This document shows positions 15,549 to 26,800 of a DNA stretch of 64,000 bases, piece after piece (positions within the stretch are counted from its first letter, which is position 1; each line of letters begins with the position of its first letter). The translations under genes were made by a program, and so were the position numbers. The DNA is from Sinomicrobium soli (GTDB lineage Bacteria > Bacteroidota > Bacteroidia > Flavobacteriales > Flavobacteriaceae): positions 62,001 through 126,000 of the forward strand of contig NZ_QLNV01000004.1 of assembly GCF_003285545.1 (NCBI RefSeq). The letters run 5' to 3'. A model generated the notes under the pieces. The model made no database searches and was not told the origin of the DNA. It worked only from the letters and a program-made list of their open reading frames with translations.

Positions 15549-17699
15549 ATGAAGCAGAAAGTCATTTCGATGTTTTTAGCGTTATTGTTTTCTCCGTTCT
15601 GTACAGGACAGGAAGAAGAACGACCGGGGCCGGTATTGCCCTTTGAGGTTCCGTCCCAGAACCTGTTGAAGTACAATCGCTACCTGGGTAACCCGACCTT
15701 TTCGGTCCTTGGGGAAATGCACAATTACGTCAGTTTTCATCACCGGAACCAATGGGCCGATTACGATGATTCTCCCCAGGTATACCTCCTGAGCTATTCG
15801 GGAAAGATAAATGACAGGACCGGCTTCGGGCTGGGAGTCTTTCAGCAGCGGCATGGCGTTATCGATAATTTCGGGGTGCTGGCCAATTATTCCAGGCGTA
15901 TTCAGCTGGCGTACAGTACCTATCTCACTTTCGGGCTCAATATGGCCTATTACCGCAGCGGCATCAACAGGGGAAATGTGTTTTTGCCGGACGAACAGGA
16001 CCCTGCCCTTCAGTATGCCGAAAACAGCTCTCTTCTGGCCATACACCCCGGGATCAACCTCTCGTTCGGAAGTTTTGACGCAGGAGTGTATGCCGAGAAC
16101 ATGGTCAATGTAAACCTGGCGACCTACAAGTCATATCCGGAGCAGGGAGGAGGAAGAGTGCTGTCTTTTCATCTCATGCACACCCTGAAACTGGACCGGA
16201 TGTCGGGAGCTTTTGAAAACGGGACCATGGCGATGATGTTGCGGGGAAGGAATGCTGAAGACAGTTTTTACCCGGGAGGCAGCCTTATTGTGGATTTTCC
16301 CCGGCTGGGATGGTTACAGGGAGGGTACGACAAGCTCTACGGTGCCGCAGCCGGGATAGGGATCAATCTCACCAGCAGCTTGTCCCTCGGCTATACGGTA
16401 GAACAGGGGCTCAGTGAATTTATGGTGAATTTCGGGACCAGTCATGAGTTCGGACTGTCCTATGTGTTCAAACCGCCCGAACCTTCGTATGTGCCGTCGA
16501 AACGGAAACGTACGGCTACCGTACCTGTGGTCAGGAAACCGCGGGAACAGCTTCCGGACACTACGGCGGTTGCCATGGCCGGCCCTGTTGCGGATAAGGA
16601 GCAGCCATTGCCGGAGAGCGGGGAAGAAAAAGCAGTCGCACCACCCCGGATCGCTGCAGATAGCTTAAAGACGGAGATAGCTGTAACCCCACCCGCGGAG
16701 CCCTTGCCGGAAGAAGTGCGCATTACTGAAGAAGAGGAGCAGGCTGAAGCACCTCCGCTTACGGAGCCCGAAGCTGTGGCGGCCGTTACGGATACCCTTG
16801 TGAAGGAGGAGCAGGAACCGCCGGTACCTGTTGTTCCGAGGCACGCACCGGATATCGAGGATATGCTCTTTACGGCTGCCGCCAAACAGGAAAACATAAG
16901 GGCACAGACCGCCTCTCTGCTCAAGGTGGACGACGGCTATTACATTATTGCCAACGTCTTTAAAAATGAAGCTAACCTGAAAAAATATATCGGGGAACTG
17001 AAGGAAAAGGGATGGGAGGCCGATTCTTTCAAAAACCCGGAAAACGAGCTCAACTATGTGTATGTCAAGAGATATGATTCCTGGGAAGAAGCCATAAACC
17101 AGCGGAAAAAACACGCCAGGGAATTAAAGAATAATGCCGTATGGGTATTCCGGGTGCGAAATGCGGACAGCCTGGTGGCACAGCTGGAAAGCACGGGTCC
17201 GGTGGCCGGGATATTGACCGATAAAACGGGAAGAGGAAGAAACGAGGCGGTAACCGCTCCCGAAAACGAAAACACGGGAAGGGGAAATGCGCTGAATCTT
17301 CCCCTGGCCGGGGGAGATATCACATCTTCCGTAAGGAATACCTATATCCCCGTGGATATTATCGAGTCGGTACCCATATTTCCGGGATGCGAAGACCTGC
17401 GGAACAACGAAGAGCGGAAAGCCTGCCTGGCCAACGGTATAGACAAGGTCATACAGCGAAGGTTCCGCGCGTCGGTAGCAACCGGGCTGGGACTGTCCGG
17501 GATTCAGGGGGTCTACGTGGAATTTAAGGTAGGAACAGACGGCGAAGTGGATGTAATGCGTATACGGGCACCCCACCGCAGACTGGAAGAAGAGGCCCGC
17601 AGGGTCATAGGGCATATCCCGAAAATGATCCCCGGAAGGCAGGGAAATACCCCTGTGGATGTAATGTATTCAAAAGCGATAATCATAAAACTGGAATAA
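15549..17699 (+). CDS. PorP/SprF-like barrel fused to SPOR-like and TonB C-terminal-like domains
   Basis: This 716-residue protein has four parts. A signal peptide (VISMFLALLFSPFCTG) precedes a PorP/SprF-type outer-membrane barrel (about 22-310; LLKYNRYLGNPTFSVLG, GLGVFQQRHGVIDNFG, AYSTYLTFGLNMAYYR). A Pro/Glu/Ala-rich linker follows (about 315-450). Then comes a SPOR-like domain (458-535; YYIIANVFKNEANLKKYI, YVYVKRYDSWEEA). The end is a Bacteroidota TonB-type C-terminal domain (600-716; ESVPIFPGCEDL, VYVEFKVGTDGEVDVMRIRA shown in part, RAPHRRLEEEARRVI). PorP/SprF proteins help attach or export type-B CTD cargo. SPOR domains bind peptidoglycan, so this chain could tie the barrel to the wall. 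It is translationally close to the preceding cargo gene (3-nt gap) and precedes the SprB-like gene. The TonB-like end on a barrel is unusual. Confidence 0.85.
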   Translation: MKQKVISMFLALLFSPFCTGQEEERPGPVLPFEVPSQNLLKYNRYLGNPTFSVLGEMHNYVSFHHRNQWADYDDSPQVYLLSYSGKINDRTGFGLGVFQQRHGVIDNFGVLANYSRRIQLAYSTYLTFGLNMAYYRSGINRGNVFLPDEQDPALQYAENSSLLAIHPGINLSFGSFDAGVYAENMVNVNLATYKSYPEQGGGRVLSFHLMHTLKLDRMSGAFENGTMAMMLRGRNAEDSFYPGGSLIVDFPRLGWLQGGYDKLYGAAAGIGINLTSSLSLGYTVEQGLSEFMVNFGTSHEFGLSYVFKPPEPSYVPSKRKRTATVPVVRKPREQLPDTTAVAMAGPVADKEQPLPESGEEKAVAPPRIAADSLKTEIAVTPPAEPLPEEVRITEEEEQAEAPPLTEPEAVAAVTDTLVKEEQEPPVPVVPRHAPDIEDMLFTAAAKQENIRAQTASLLKVDDGYYIIANVFKNEANLKKYIGELKEKGWEADSFKNPENELNYVYVKRYDSWEEAINQRKKHARELKNNAVWVFRVRNADSLVAQLESTGPVAGILTDKTGRGRNEAVTAPENENTGRGNALNLPLAGGDITSSVRNTYIPVDIIESVPIFPGCEDLRNNEERKACLANGIDKVIQRRFRASVATGLGLSGIQGVYVEFKVGTDGEVDVMRIRAPHRRLEEEARRVIGHIPKMIPGRQGNTPVDVMYSKAIIIKLE

Positions 17700-17739
17700 C
17701 AGATGAAGCCCCGAGATGAACACAGAGAAACATACCCCG

Positions 17740-17764
17740 GATCTCCTATAGCCGTATCCCGGCG
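17740..17764 (+). repeat. 25-bp direct repeat, copy 1
   Basis: The 25 bases beginning GATCTCCTATAG and ending TATCCCGGCG are identical to 23381-23405 inside the adhesin gene. This copy lies in the gap before the SprB-like gene. The two copies would be read in different frames, so protein conservation does not explain the match. Confidence 0.8.
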
Positions 17765-17819
17765 AAATGGCCCCGAAAAAAGCACGACGGGTCCGGGAAT
17801 AACTACAAAAAGTTATGAT

Positions 17820-20800
17820 ATGAAACATAATCCTGCTTTTAAGGCCGTGCTTATATTTATGGCCTTTCTGCTGACATTCGGGCTGCAGGCCCAGGTGTTC
17901 CGGCCGTTCCAGAAAAAATACGAGACCAGGGTAAGGGGAAATATGACCATGATCTCCAATAATATATTAAACAGGTATAATTGGAACAGGGATACTGAAG
18001 ACCCATATAATGGTGATGAGTATAATGATGATCTGGAGATGCGGTATATCAATATCGATTCCGACGGGTCTACCTTTAGCTCCAGCAGCGCTACGCTCTC
18101 CATTTCAGACAGCGACGGGTGCTATAAGATATTGTATGCCGCCCTGTACTGGTCAGGGACTTATCCTTTTGAAGATAAGGATCATACCAATGTAAGGCAT
18201 GCGATCGACGAGGTAAAGCTTAAACTTCCCGGAGAATCGGTATACCGGGATATTGAAGGAGAGGTTATTTTCGACGGGTATACCTCAGGCAATTCATCGG
18301 TAACTTCAAATAGTCCTTATGCCTGTTATGCCGATATTACCTCCTATATCACCTCGCTTTCCGATGCGGAAGGGGAATATACTGTGGCTAATGTACGTGC
18401 CGCAGAAGGGCAATACAAAGGATTTAATAATTTTACTGGAGGCAGTTCGGCAGGGTGGACCATCTTCCTGGTTTATGAAGACCTGTCACTTCCCGCACGG
18501 TTCATCACTTCTTTCGATGGTTTTTCCTGGGTGCGGGATCAGCAGTCCGTAGATGTCCCGGTTTCGGGGTTCCGGACTAATCCTACCGGGCAGGTCAGAG
18601 CAGACCTGATGACCATTGCCCTCGAGGGAGACCAGGAACTGGCGGGAGATAGTTTTTACCTGAATTCAGATCACGGTTATCACCAGGTTTCCGATAATAT
18701 AAATCCAGGGGGTAATTATTTCAACAGTAAGATATCCAAAGACGGTCAGCAATTCACAGACAGGATTCCAAATAGCCGGAACACCCTGGGGTATGATGCG
18801 AATATCGTAAGGACGACGAATTTCCTTAACAATGATGAGACGGATGCCATACTCAGGTTTAATACGGATGGAGATTCCTACTATCCCTTTTTTACGGCCT
18901 TTAGTGCGGAGATCGTCATGCCGGATATACGGATGGTAAAATCGATCCGGAATGAGGTGGGGGCCGATATTTCCAACCAGGAAGTGGCCCTGGGCTCCAA
19001 GATATACTACCATATAGACTTTGAAAATATCGGGAACGACCACGCCAGTGATTTTACGATAAGGGACCTGCTTCCCGTAAATGCCCGGGCCGATGTGGCC
19101 GTGGAAGATCTCAGTGACGGTATCAGCTACCAGCACGACGAGGAAAGCGGCGAACTGCTGTTTACCATTGAGGACACAGACGGGGAGTTTAAGGCAGGGG
19201 CCGAAGGACGTATCGTTATTTCGGTAAGTGTGGAGGTGGATTGTGACAATTATACGGCGGCCTGTTCCCATATCATAAGAAACCAGGCTTTTGCGACCTA
19301 TACGGGGGTGGAGAGCGGTATGGTGATTACCGAAGACCCCAGCCTCAGCGGGGTGGATGCGTGTAATATGGGCGAACAGGTGCCGGTGAATTTCCTGGCC
19401 GATACGGCTACCTGTACCTATGAACGGGAGGAGATCCTGTGTTCCGGACAGCTGGAACTTGTTGCCGGAGACGGTTTTGCTTCCTATACGTGGACCAATA
19501 GTGCGGGGAACGTGATCGGGAATACACAGACCGTCACGGTCAATGCCCCCGGGGTATATACGGTCTTTAAAGAGGCGACCGATGAGTCGTCATGCCCCGA
19601 TATGGAAGAGACCATTACGGTGGTACTGCACGGGGACGTACAGGAAAATCCGCTGCTGGATGTGGCCGATGAGGTGCAAACCTGTACTGACGACGGGAGC
19701 CTGCTTCCCAAATTCTTTCTTTGCGGAGCGGGGGAAAGAAGGGAGGTAACGACCAATCTCGATGGCGCAACATCCATTGTATGGGAAAAACTGGAAGAGA
19801 ACGGCGCCTGCGGTACGGCCGACAGGGATGCCGTATGTGCCAACAGAAGCTCGTCCTGTACCTGGCAGACCGTAGCGGAATGGAACAGGAATACCGATGG
19901 AGGGAACGGCAGTACCTACGGAATAGGGGAGCACGGAAGCGGACAATACAGAATGGTGGTCACTTATTCGGGTGGATGTTTTTCACGCTTTTACTTTAAC
20001 GTATATACCAACGACCTGGCCCCCACGCTGTACAAGGAAGACATACTGTGCGGTGATCCCGGGATGTTAAGGGTGGAGATTGTTTCCAGCGACTATGAGT
20101 ACAGGTGGTTCCGGTCCGGAACTGCTCTCGGCGACTGGACAGACGATAATTTTTATGCACCTGCACCTGCCGAAGGAGGATTGTACCGGGTGGAGATCCG
20201 CCAGAAAGATGTGGAGGGGGGCTGTATTTTCGAACTGGAAGCGACTGTCCTGGAAAAGGATATGGAAGTAGAGGTCACCACAACCCCGATATCCCCGAAT
20301 TGTGTAGGGGGAGCGGGAAGTATCCGTGTAAGGGTCTCGGGGGTAAACGGGAACTATACCTACAGGTTGTTTTCCAGCCCTACCGGAGGCACCGTTCTGG
20401 ATGAAACAGGTCCCTCACCGAACAGCAGTTATTACTATGAGGTTGAATCACCCGCAACGTATTATATCGAGGTAACCGCCGAGAACGGAAATTGTACTTT
20501 CGATCAGGAAGTCGTTGTGGAAGGGCTTGATGAACTCGATCTGCAGGCACACGTGGAGCAACATATATCCTGTAGCCAAGGGATGATCCGCCTTACGGCC
20601 TCAGGGGGCTCCGCTCCCTATTTTTACGCGATTACGGAAATTAACGGGGCTGCTCAAAACCCGGTATATCCCGACAATTACCAGCCGGATCCCGATTTTT
20701 ACCTGGAGGACGGGGGGATATACAGGTTTGAAGTGGTGGATGACAATGGTTGCCCGGCCTGGTCCGGTACGGTAGAACTGGAAGAGTTTTCTCCCCTACC

Positions 20801-23800
20801 GTATACCGTATCCCCACATGATGTAAGCTGCTTCGGGGCCGACGACGGGAGGATCGGGATAAACTACACACCCGATAATTTCTTTACCTTGTCTTACCTG
20901 TTGCAGGACGGGAATGGCGATGACGTTACCGGAATGTACCTTTCCGGGGATAGTTTTGAAGACCTTCCCCCGGGAGATTATACCCTTACGGTAACCCAGT
21001 CGAGGAATGGCAGCAGCTGTGATCCGGAAGTACACGAGGTTACCATAACAGCACCCGATACGCCCCTGACGGCAAGTTCGGAGATCAATGAGGCCGTGGA
21101 CTGCGACCCGGTAGCGGGCGGACAAAGCAGGATAGTTCACCCGGAAGGAGGAACCCCGCCCTACGAATACAGTTTTGACGGAGGGGTAAACTACGGCAGT
21201 AACAACGAAGGATATTTATTGCCCGGCAATCACCATCTGCATGTCCGCGATGACAACGGTTGTGTATATACGATGGAAGTAAACGTGCCGGAACCGCTTA
21301 CCCCGCCCGGAGCTTCGGTGGTGGTGGGCGACTATGATTGTGAGGGAAATGCGGAGGCCACGGTGCAACTGACGGGCCAGGACCCCGGTTATCTGTACTG
21401 GTATGAGATCGACGGGGTGCTCAACGTTCCCGACAGTACCTCAAATGTTTTTAGCGGGGTAGGCCCCGGCGATCATACGGTTACGGTGAATTACGCCACC
21501 GATCCCCTGCTGCCCGGACAATGTCCCGGAAGCATTTCGCTTCCCCTGAGTATTGATTACAACAGGAGCTTTTCTGCAGGGATCACCAATGTACGACCCG
21601 TATCCTGCCATGATGCTACGACTACGAGGGTAGATTTCTTCGTCCGGAACTACGATACGGCCACGGGCTTTGAGTACAGTATTGACGGGGGCACTACCTG
21701 GCTGTCTGCCACATCGTCTCCGGTAAGTGTAAACAACGTGCCCGTAGATACCGCCGCCGGGGAAGTATCGCTGTTGGTGCGTTATGCCGGGAACGAATGC
21801 GAACTGCACCTTTCCGAAGCTGTGGAGATCCCCGATCCTGTTACGGCAAGTTTCTCGGTGATAGAGGAGGCTACCTGTAATACCGGTGCGGGGATCAGGG
21901 TAACTGCATCGGGAGGTGTTGCTCCATACGAGTTCAGAAGGGCGGCGGGAAGCTGGTCCGAACCCGGTGCTTCTGCAGAATTTTACAACATGCCTGCAGG
22001 GATACATCCTATAGAAGTAAGGGATGTCAATGGCTGTACATCTGTTATAGATGTAGCTATAGACGCACCCCTGCCCCTGACATTTGAAACAGAACCGCTG
22101 ACGTGCTATGCGGGAGACAGCAATGGCCGTATCACGGTAAATGTCACCGGGGGAAATGGCAATTACCGCTTTCGTATCAATACGGGAGAGTGGCGGTCGC
22201 CGGTGCCCGCAGACGGGGTGTCGTATGAATTTACGGGGCTGACCTCCGGAAGTTATATCATACAGGTGGAAGATGGTTCGGGATGCCGGGAGACTTCCGG
22301 GAATATCATCATTCACGAGGAACTGACCGCAACGGTGAATGCCGTTGACATAAACTGCGCACCGGGAAGTATAGGGGTAACGCCTTCAGGAGGGGCCGGG
22401 GGGTATATATATGCCTTTGTCCCGGCAGGGAGCGTGGTGTCTGATACCGATTTTTCTACCGATGCTTCCTACCCGGTAAACCCCGGGGCGGATGGCGATT
22501 ACGATATATATGTAAGGGATAACAACGGAGCCGCCGGGTTCTGCGAGTATTCCGAAACCGTTACCATAGCCCGGGCCCCGGTTCTGGCTATCACAGCCGA
22601 TGCCGATTCTCCGCAGTGTTACGGAGAAACCGGAGCTGTAGAGGTCCGGATCACTTCGGGAGAAGGTCCTTTTGATATTGTTGTTTCGGATGAGCACGGA
22701 GATCCCGTAAGTGAAAGTGAAAATTTTATAGGAACGGTCAGGAAATTTACCAATATTCCCGGAGGGGCCTATACTGTTGGTGTTACCGACCGGTACGGAT
22801 GTGTGGAGGAACTTGCCGTGACTGTAAATGAGCCGGACGAACTTACTGCTACGCTCGTACCTGTACTTCCCGAAGATTGCGACGAGACCGACCCCGCATT
22901 TTACGGGATGGAGTTCAGGGATGTTCCCAATTATCCCGGGCTTACGGTGGAGTTTAGCGTAGACAACGGCCTGAACTGGACCGATGTCCCGGTAATAACG
23001 GGTTATGCTTCGGGGACTGTGCTGTATCCTTCCATGCGAACCGTAGACGCGTCCGGGAACACCGTCTGCAGAATGGATTTCGAAGACCCTTTTACAGTGC
23101 CCTATCCTCCCATGAGCCTGGTTATCAGTGCCGAAGCAGAACTGAACGGTTGTGATTTTCAGGTTACCGTAGAGGGAGAAGACGGAATACCTCCTTATGA
23201 GTTCTCGATGGCGGAAGGTGGTGGAGATCCCGTAAGCTGGGTTTCGACGGGATCGGATACTTATGTGTTTACCGGTTTGCTGCCCGGAAAAACCTACGCT
23301 TTTTACGTGCGGGATGCCACGGGTTGTGTACGGGTGAACGACGTGGATATCTATGACGAATTCGATATTGTGGATACACAGATCTCCTATAGCCGTATCC
23401 CGGCGTGTTTCGGTGAAAGCAACGGCAGTATTGCCTTTGAGATAAGTGACGGTGACGGAAGCCATGAAACCCGTATCCGGTGGGAGCTGTTCGACACGGA
23501 TGATAACCCTGTCCGGGATAGCGGAGGGGCTGTTGCATACACTCCTCCCATGACCCTGAATGTGGAAAACCTTGCTCCGGGAGAATATTACCTGCTGGTA
23601 ACCCAGGTAGACAATGCCGGCGATGATGCCTGTTACGGCGCCAGTGAGAATGTACTGATCCGCGAGGCTGCAGAGATCACCATCCGGGAAACCCGTAGCG
23701 GTGATATCAATTGTAATAACCCGGGATATGTGGAGGTCCAGGGAGCTACCGGCGGATGGGGCGGATATACCTACAGGGTAAGCGGCGCCAACCTGTCGGA

Positions 23801-26800
23801 GACCATAAGCAGTACGGAAAATATCATACAGATCCCTTATGACAAGGTCATCAACCCTTCCGACCCCGTCAGTGTGGATATTGAGATCGAAGACCAGTAC
23901 GGATGTAGTGCGCTCGTAGCCACCGAGGTACTGTCTGTGGCGCAACACCCGGTGATCGCCGCGGTGGTCACCGACAATTGCCAGAGGCCCTTCGGAATGG
24001 AAATACAGGCTGTAAACGGCTCGGGAAGCTACAGTTACTCTATCGACGGGGGAGCTACCTATATAGGTAACGGGGGACATTTTGAAAACCTGGCCCCGGG
24101 AACATACCAGGTACAGGTTATAGACAGCAATGGTTGTGTGTCTGCCCCGGAGACCGTAGAGATATATCCGGCCTTCGAAGCCGCTGTAGAGCCGGTGAAA
24201 CCCCTGGATTGTTCCGATGACGACCCGGATGCGCGGATCACCATTACCGCCTCCGGGGGCTCGGGGAATTACGAATACGAAATTACCGGCGATGCCACCG
24301 TTCCCAGAACGTCATTGCCGTCGGTCCCCTTTACTTTTTCGGTGGCAGCGGAAGGCGATTATACGGTACATGTATATGATGTAAAACCGGGTACGGGAAG
24401 CTGGACTTCAACGGCCTGTGATGTGAGCACGGATATACATATAGCGGCCCCGAAACTTCCGGAAGTCATTGCCGCAACCACCGATGTAAGCTGTTATGCC
24501 GCCAACGACGGTACGATACGGCTTACGGAGACCGATAACGGAATACTGCCGCTCAGTTATATTCTGAATCCCATGCCTGCCGGCGCATCACCGATGGCCG
24601 ACGGAAAAGGGTTTGAAAACCTCCCCCCGGGGAATTACAGTATTCGTGCTACGGGAACAAATGATTGTGTTGTTGAGATCACCGATATTATCATTCAACA
24701 GCCGGCAGCCATTGCCGTGCCGCCTGCGGCTATTGCGGTAACTCCTTTCTCCTGCAGTTCGGGGAACAGTCCCGGAGAGGCCGTGGTCCATATCGATGTC
24801 GCACAGATCAGCGGAGGGAGCGGGACTTATGTCAACTATGAATTCATACAGCAGCCCGGAGGTGTTGTAGTGGGGTCTGGAACTTCGGCTACCCTTACCT
24901 GGGCAGATCATTCCGGGGGTCAGTTTACGGTAAATGTCTATGACGATGAAGGATGTGCAGGGACACAGGATTTTGAGATAGCACCCTTTGACCGTCTTGA
25001 GGATGCCTGGGTTGTGGCTACCGATGCCGATTGCAATATGGGAGCAACCGTTTCGCCCCGGGCCATTACCACTGCAGGAAACCTGGGCAGGATAGAATGG
25101 AGCCTCGACGACGGAGACAGCAACCCGGACAATAACAGCTGGATGGGCTATGGAGATAATATCACCGACCTGCCGCCGGGGGCCTATGTTTTTCTTATAA
25201 GGCACCGGGATACGGGATGTATGCTTTCCGTACACCACAGTGTCCCCGAGCCGGAAAAATTCGGGATCGATGTCAGGGTGCTGAACGACGTGATATGCCC
25301 GGGTACCGAATCGGGCAGGGTGGCTTTTGAAATGACGGAGACTTCGTATTCCGGAATATTTGAATGGGAGATATTTAATGCCGGCGACGATACGTCCACC
25401 GGGATCAGCGGGACACATGATTCGGATAACGGGGAAACTCCTGCGGTAAGTGTGGGAGGAGGAAGTTTTTACGTGATGATCCGGCAGCAGGATGCCCCGT
25501 ATTGTTCGGTCCGGAAAGCCTTTGGCCTGGCAGAGCCCCCTGGAGGGGATATCGCTGCCGAAACTACGGTAAATATAACCCGTATTACCTGTGATGAGCC
25601 TACGGGAAGCGTGCATATACTGGCCTCGGGAGGGTGGGGCGGATACCGCTATTACCTGGCCCCGGTATGGCAGGCGGCCCCGGCAGAAAGTGATTTTACC
25701 GATCAGCGTCATTATACCGGACTGTCCCCGGATACGTACCAGTTGTGGATAAGGGATACGGGCGGATGTGTGGTCCGTCTCGATAATGTGGAGCTCTCAT
25801 CCCCCGACCCCATCCATGCCGATATTGCCGTAAACCCGGGAACGGAACTGGAATGTATCGGCGACTTTACCGCGGAGGTCATTGCACAGAACATCACGGG
25901 CGGATCGGGCAATTATCAGTTCCGCCTGAACTATCATCATCCCGACGGGACCATAGACCAGACTACGGATGGCGGGCCTTCCCTGTCGTTCCCCGGACTC
26001 GGGGCCGGGATGTATTCCATTACCGTGGAAGACGACTGGGGCTGTTCGTACAGTACGGGAACGGTGACCGTCACCGAACCGCCTGCCGTGACAGCGTCTG
26101 TTGGAATGGTCCGGAGCCTGGGCTGTACCGAAGATGCACTTGTTGAGATCTCGGTATCGGGTGGCCGGGGAGGCCCCTATGTGTATAGTGAAAACTATGG
26201 CGGGCCCTATGTTCCGGTAAGTGATTTCGAGGCAGGGCCGGGGACTTATGCCTTTTATGTCAGGGAAGATGGCAGTAGTTGTGAACCGGTACGGACCAAC
26301 GAACTTACCATATCGCCGATCCCCGCCCTTACCATAAGCCTCGACCTTACGGCAGCATCGGTGAATTGCAACGGGCAGCATACGGCTGTTATACGGGCTG
26401 CTGCCGGGGGAGGACGGGGAAATTATTCCTACGTTCTTCTGGATGAGCACGGAGATGAAATAAGCGGCAGCAGGAACAGCACGGGCAGCTTTACCGGTAT
26501 AGCCGCCGGGAATTATTACGTACGGGTAGACAGCGAGGATTGCTCGGAGGTATCCGGAGCCATCGAAGTAGAAGAACCCGATCCTTTAAGTGTGGCTGTG
26601 GACAAGGAGGATGTGTTGTGTTACGGAGGGAACAACGGAAGCATTACGATAATGGCTACCGGGGGTACGGGAGGAATGAAATACGCCATCTCTACCAATC
26701 CCAAACAGTTTGATGCTTCCGGGGAGTTCGACGGTCTTACGGCCGGGACTTATACCGTGATCGCCCAGGACAGCTCCGGGTGTTTCGAGCAGGTGGAAGT

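Noticed and set aside
22386-24080. Long reverse-strand open frame (564 codons) inside the SprB-like gene
   Set aside because: It lies wholly opposite a well-supported coding region and encodes no recognisable domain; high GC and repetitive coding sequence produce such antisense frames. The same holds for 26943-28517.
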